From assembly GCF_900102465.1 (NCBI RefSeq), contig NZ_FNBW01000009.1, positions 124,001 to 188,000 of the forward strand: a stretch of DNA of 64,000 nt, written 5' to 3'. Positions 62,759-64,000 of the stretch are shown here, piece by piece. Under the pieces are notes generated by a model. That model made no database searches. It was given only the letters and a program-made list of their open reading frames with translations, and had not been told where the DNA came from. The stretch is from Thalassobaculum litoreum DSM 18839 (GTDB lineage Bacteria; Pseudomonadota; Alphaproteobacteria; Thalassobaculales; Thalassobaculaceae). Every line of letters begins with the position of its first letter. Positions within the stretch are counted from its first letter, which is position 1. The position numbers and the translations under genes were made by a program.

Positions 62759-63547
62759 ATGCCTTCAGTTACAGCGGTCGATCCGGAAGACCGGATCGCC
62801 CTGCTCGACGCCATTGCCGTCCTCACCCGGGAGGCGGGCAAAATCATCCTGCCGTATTACCGCTCCGACACCGCCGTGATCGACAAGATGGACGGCAGCC
62901 CGGTCACCGCCGCCGACCGGGCGGCCGACGCCCATATCGTGCCGGTGCTGCAGGCGCTGACCCCCGGTATCCCGGTGGTGGCCGAGGAGAGCGTGGAGGC
63001 CGGCGACATCCCCGACGTGTCCGGCGGCCGGTTCTGGCTGGTCGATCCGCTCGACGGCACGAAGGAGTTCATCAACAAGAGCACCGACTTCACGGTCAAT
63101 ATCGGCCTGATCTGGGACGGCGTGCCGGTGCTGGGCGCCCTGCACACCCCGGTCGACGGAATGGTCTGGGGTGGCGTGCTCGGCCAGGGGGCGTGGGAAG
63201 AGGCGGAGGACGGCACCCGCACGGCGATCTCGGTGCGCAAGCCGGGGCCGGACGGACTGACCATCGTCGCCAGCCGCAGCCATCGCAATCCCGAACTGGA
63301 AGCCTATATCGGGACCATGGATGTCAAGGAAAGCGTCTCGCGCGGCTCCGCGCTGAAGTTCTGCCTCGTCGCCCGCGGCGATGCCGATCTCTACCCCCGC
63401 ACCGGCCCGACCATGGAGTGGGACACGGCCGCCGGCCATGCGGTCCTGCTGGCCGCCGGCGGATCGATGACCAAATTCGACGGAACGCCCTTCGACTACG
63501 GCAAGCCGGCGTTCCGCAACGGGCACTTCATCGCCCGGGGCGGGTGA
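62759..63547 (+). CDS. cysQ: 3'(2'),5'-bisphosphate nucleotidase
   Basis: A 262-residue Mg2+-dependent phosphatase of the inositol-monophosphatase superfamily that converts PAP to AMP during sulfate assimilation. Hallmarks are VAEES (Glu), WLVDPLDGTKEFI and EWDTAAGHAVLLAAGG. It follows the CoxL-like gene by 5 bp, so they are cotranscribed, although no functional link is known. A secreted proline-rich protein follows 3 bp later. Confidence 0.92.
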   Translation: MPSVTAVDPEDRIALLDAIAVLTREAGKIILPYYRSDTAVIDKMDGSPVTAADRAADAHIVPVLQALTPGIPVVAEESVEAGDIPDVSGGRFWLVDPLDGTKEFINKSTDFTVNIGLIWDGVPVLGALHTPVDGMVWGGVLGQGAWEEAEDGTRTAISVRKPGPDGLTIVASRSHRNPELEAYIGTMDVKESVSRGSALKFCLVARGDADLYPRTGPTMEWDTAAGHAVLLAAGGSMTKFDGTPFDYGKPAFRNGHFIARGG

Positions 63548-63550
63548 GAC

Positions 63551-63946
63551 ATGCGGCGAATGGCCGTTACAGCATTCTCCCTGATCGCGCTGACCACGGC
63601 GGGAGCACAGGCAGAAGCACAGACTTCCGAAACGCGGGCACCGCGCCACCCGATCTCCGAGGGTAAGCCGATCCGCGAGGTGGTCCCGCCGAAGCCGGCG
63701 GCGCAGCAGCCCCAACAGCAGCCGTCGGCCTCCAATCCGGTCGCGCCGACGGAGCCGGTGGAACGCAGTACCCGTCAGCCGACGCGGCCGGAGCGGATCC
63801 AGCCGAACCCACCTCCCGAACCTTCCAAGCCGATCGAGTCGAAACGTCAGGAGATCCGGAAGGCCGAGCCCCCGGCGCCGATCGGCACGATCGACCCGCG
63901 CCCCGGCACGATCAAAACCCATCCGGGCACAATCGAGACGAGATAG
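63551..63946 (+). CDS. secreted proline-rich protein
   Basis: A 131-residue exported protein. A signal peptide (MRRMAVTAFSLIALTTAGAQ) precedes an unstructured tail rich in Pro, Gln and charged residues (AAQQPQQQPSASNP; PPEPSKPIESKRQE) that ends with two similar short units, GTIDPRPGTIKTHPGTIETR. No domain is recognised; it may span the periplasm or act as a spacer. It is 3 bp downstream of cysQ, with GGTGAG as a weak RBS. Confidence 0.7.
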   Translation: MRRMAVTAFSLIALTTAGAQAEAQTSETRAPRHPISEGKPIREVVPPKPAAQQPQQQPSASNPVAPTEPVERSTRQPTRPERIQPNPPPEPSKPIESKRQEIRKAEPPAPIGTIDPRPGTIKTHPGTIETR

Positions 63947-64000
63947 TTTACACTCGCCTCCCCGCCCGTACGGGCTCCACCAACGTGCCTGGGTTTGGCG

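Overview
This 64 kb window is GC-rich chromosomal DNA, densely packed with genes on both strands. The content points to an aerobic, metabolically versatile alphaproteobacterium, probably a Rhodospirillales-type marine or soil heterotroph. Supporting features are a CIO-type cytochrome bd oxidase, TRAP and Liv-type ABC importers, CoxL-like molybdopterin subunits, GMC oxidoreductases, SDRs, PAS_5 and DUF1176 proteins, and FNR-type boxes. No 16S rRNA or other firm taxonomic marker is present, so this placement is inference. I saw no rRNA, tRNA, CRISPR array, phage or insertion sequence.

Layout. 0.1-5.4 kb: tyrosine phosphatase, AraC regulator, DUF2000 protein, secreted PRC-barrel protein, GST, PAS_5 protein and a DUF1176 protein. 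5.4-10.2 kb: an orphan CoxL-like molybdopterin subunit, a DMT exporter and an unknown polytopic membrane protein. 10.3-15.3 kb: an SDR followed by a partial histidine-utilization locus (hutH, hutU, hutC) with two matching operator-like palindromes. 15.3-19.3 kb: cydAB with a 44-residue DUF2474 subunit, divergent from a split YeeE/YedE sulfur transporter, with a perfect FNR box between them. 19.3-24.6 kb: a complete Liv-type ABC importer (binding protein, LivH, LivM, LivG, LivF) and a small membrane-anchored protein. 24.6-26.1 kb: hemN with its own near-perfect FNR box.

26.2-36.1 kb: a non-canonical SDR, two GMC (choline-dehydrogenase-type) oxidoreductases and a TRAP system (DctP, DctQ, DctM) with a second, nearly identical DctP nearby and an AhpD-like protein between the two. 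36.1-45.2 kb: DUF1445 hydro-lyase, DMT transporter, second non-canonical SDR, a deacetylase-like protein, a 50-residue protein with a tandemly repeated 3' end, a carbamoylase-type amidase, a lipoprotein esterase, a glyoxalase, a CaiB-type CoA transferase and a DUF169 protein. 45.2-54.3 kb: MFS transporter with an AlkK-like acyl-CoA ligase, cytochrome c', a yjbQ-amidase-creatininase-cytochrome b561 run, a deacetylase, and an AlkA-like glycosylase overlapping it. 54.5-64 kb: a PAS-GGDEF-EAL protein with a membrane partner, a DddP-like M24 protein, a YedK-type DNA-crosslink protein, a second orphan CoxL-like protein, cysQ and a secreted proline-rich protein.

How the genes relate: uptake of small organic solutes (TRAP, Liv, DMT, MFS) sits beside their oxidation or hydrolysis (GMC enzymes, CoxL-like subunits, amidases, CoA ligase and CoA transferase). 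A low-oxygen signal through FNR-type boxes appears to control cytochrome bd and/or sulfur uptake, and oxygen-independent haem synthesis. The most notable observations are the DddP-like protein that keeps every metal ligand at DddP spacing but has Gly where DddP has its proposed base, two SDRs without the catalytic Tyr, two orphan CoxL paralogues, the duplicated TRAP binding protein, the 50-residue protein with a triplicated tail, and a set of long intergenic palindromes.
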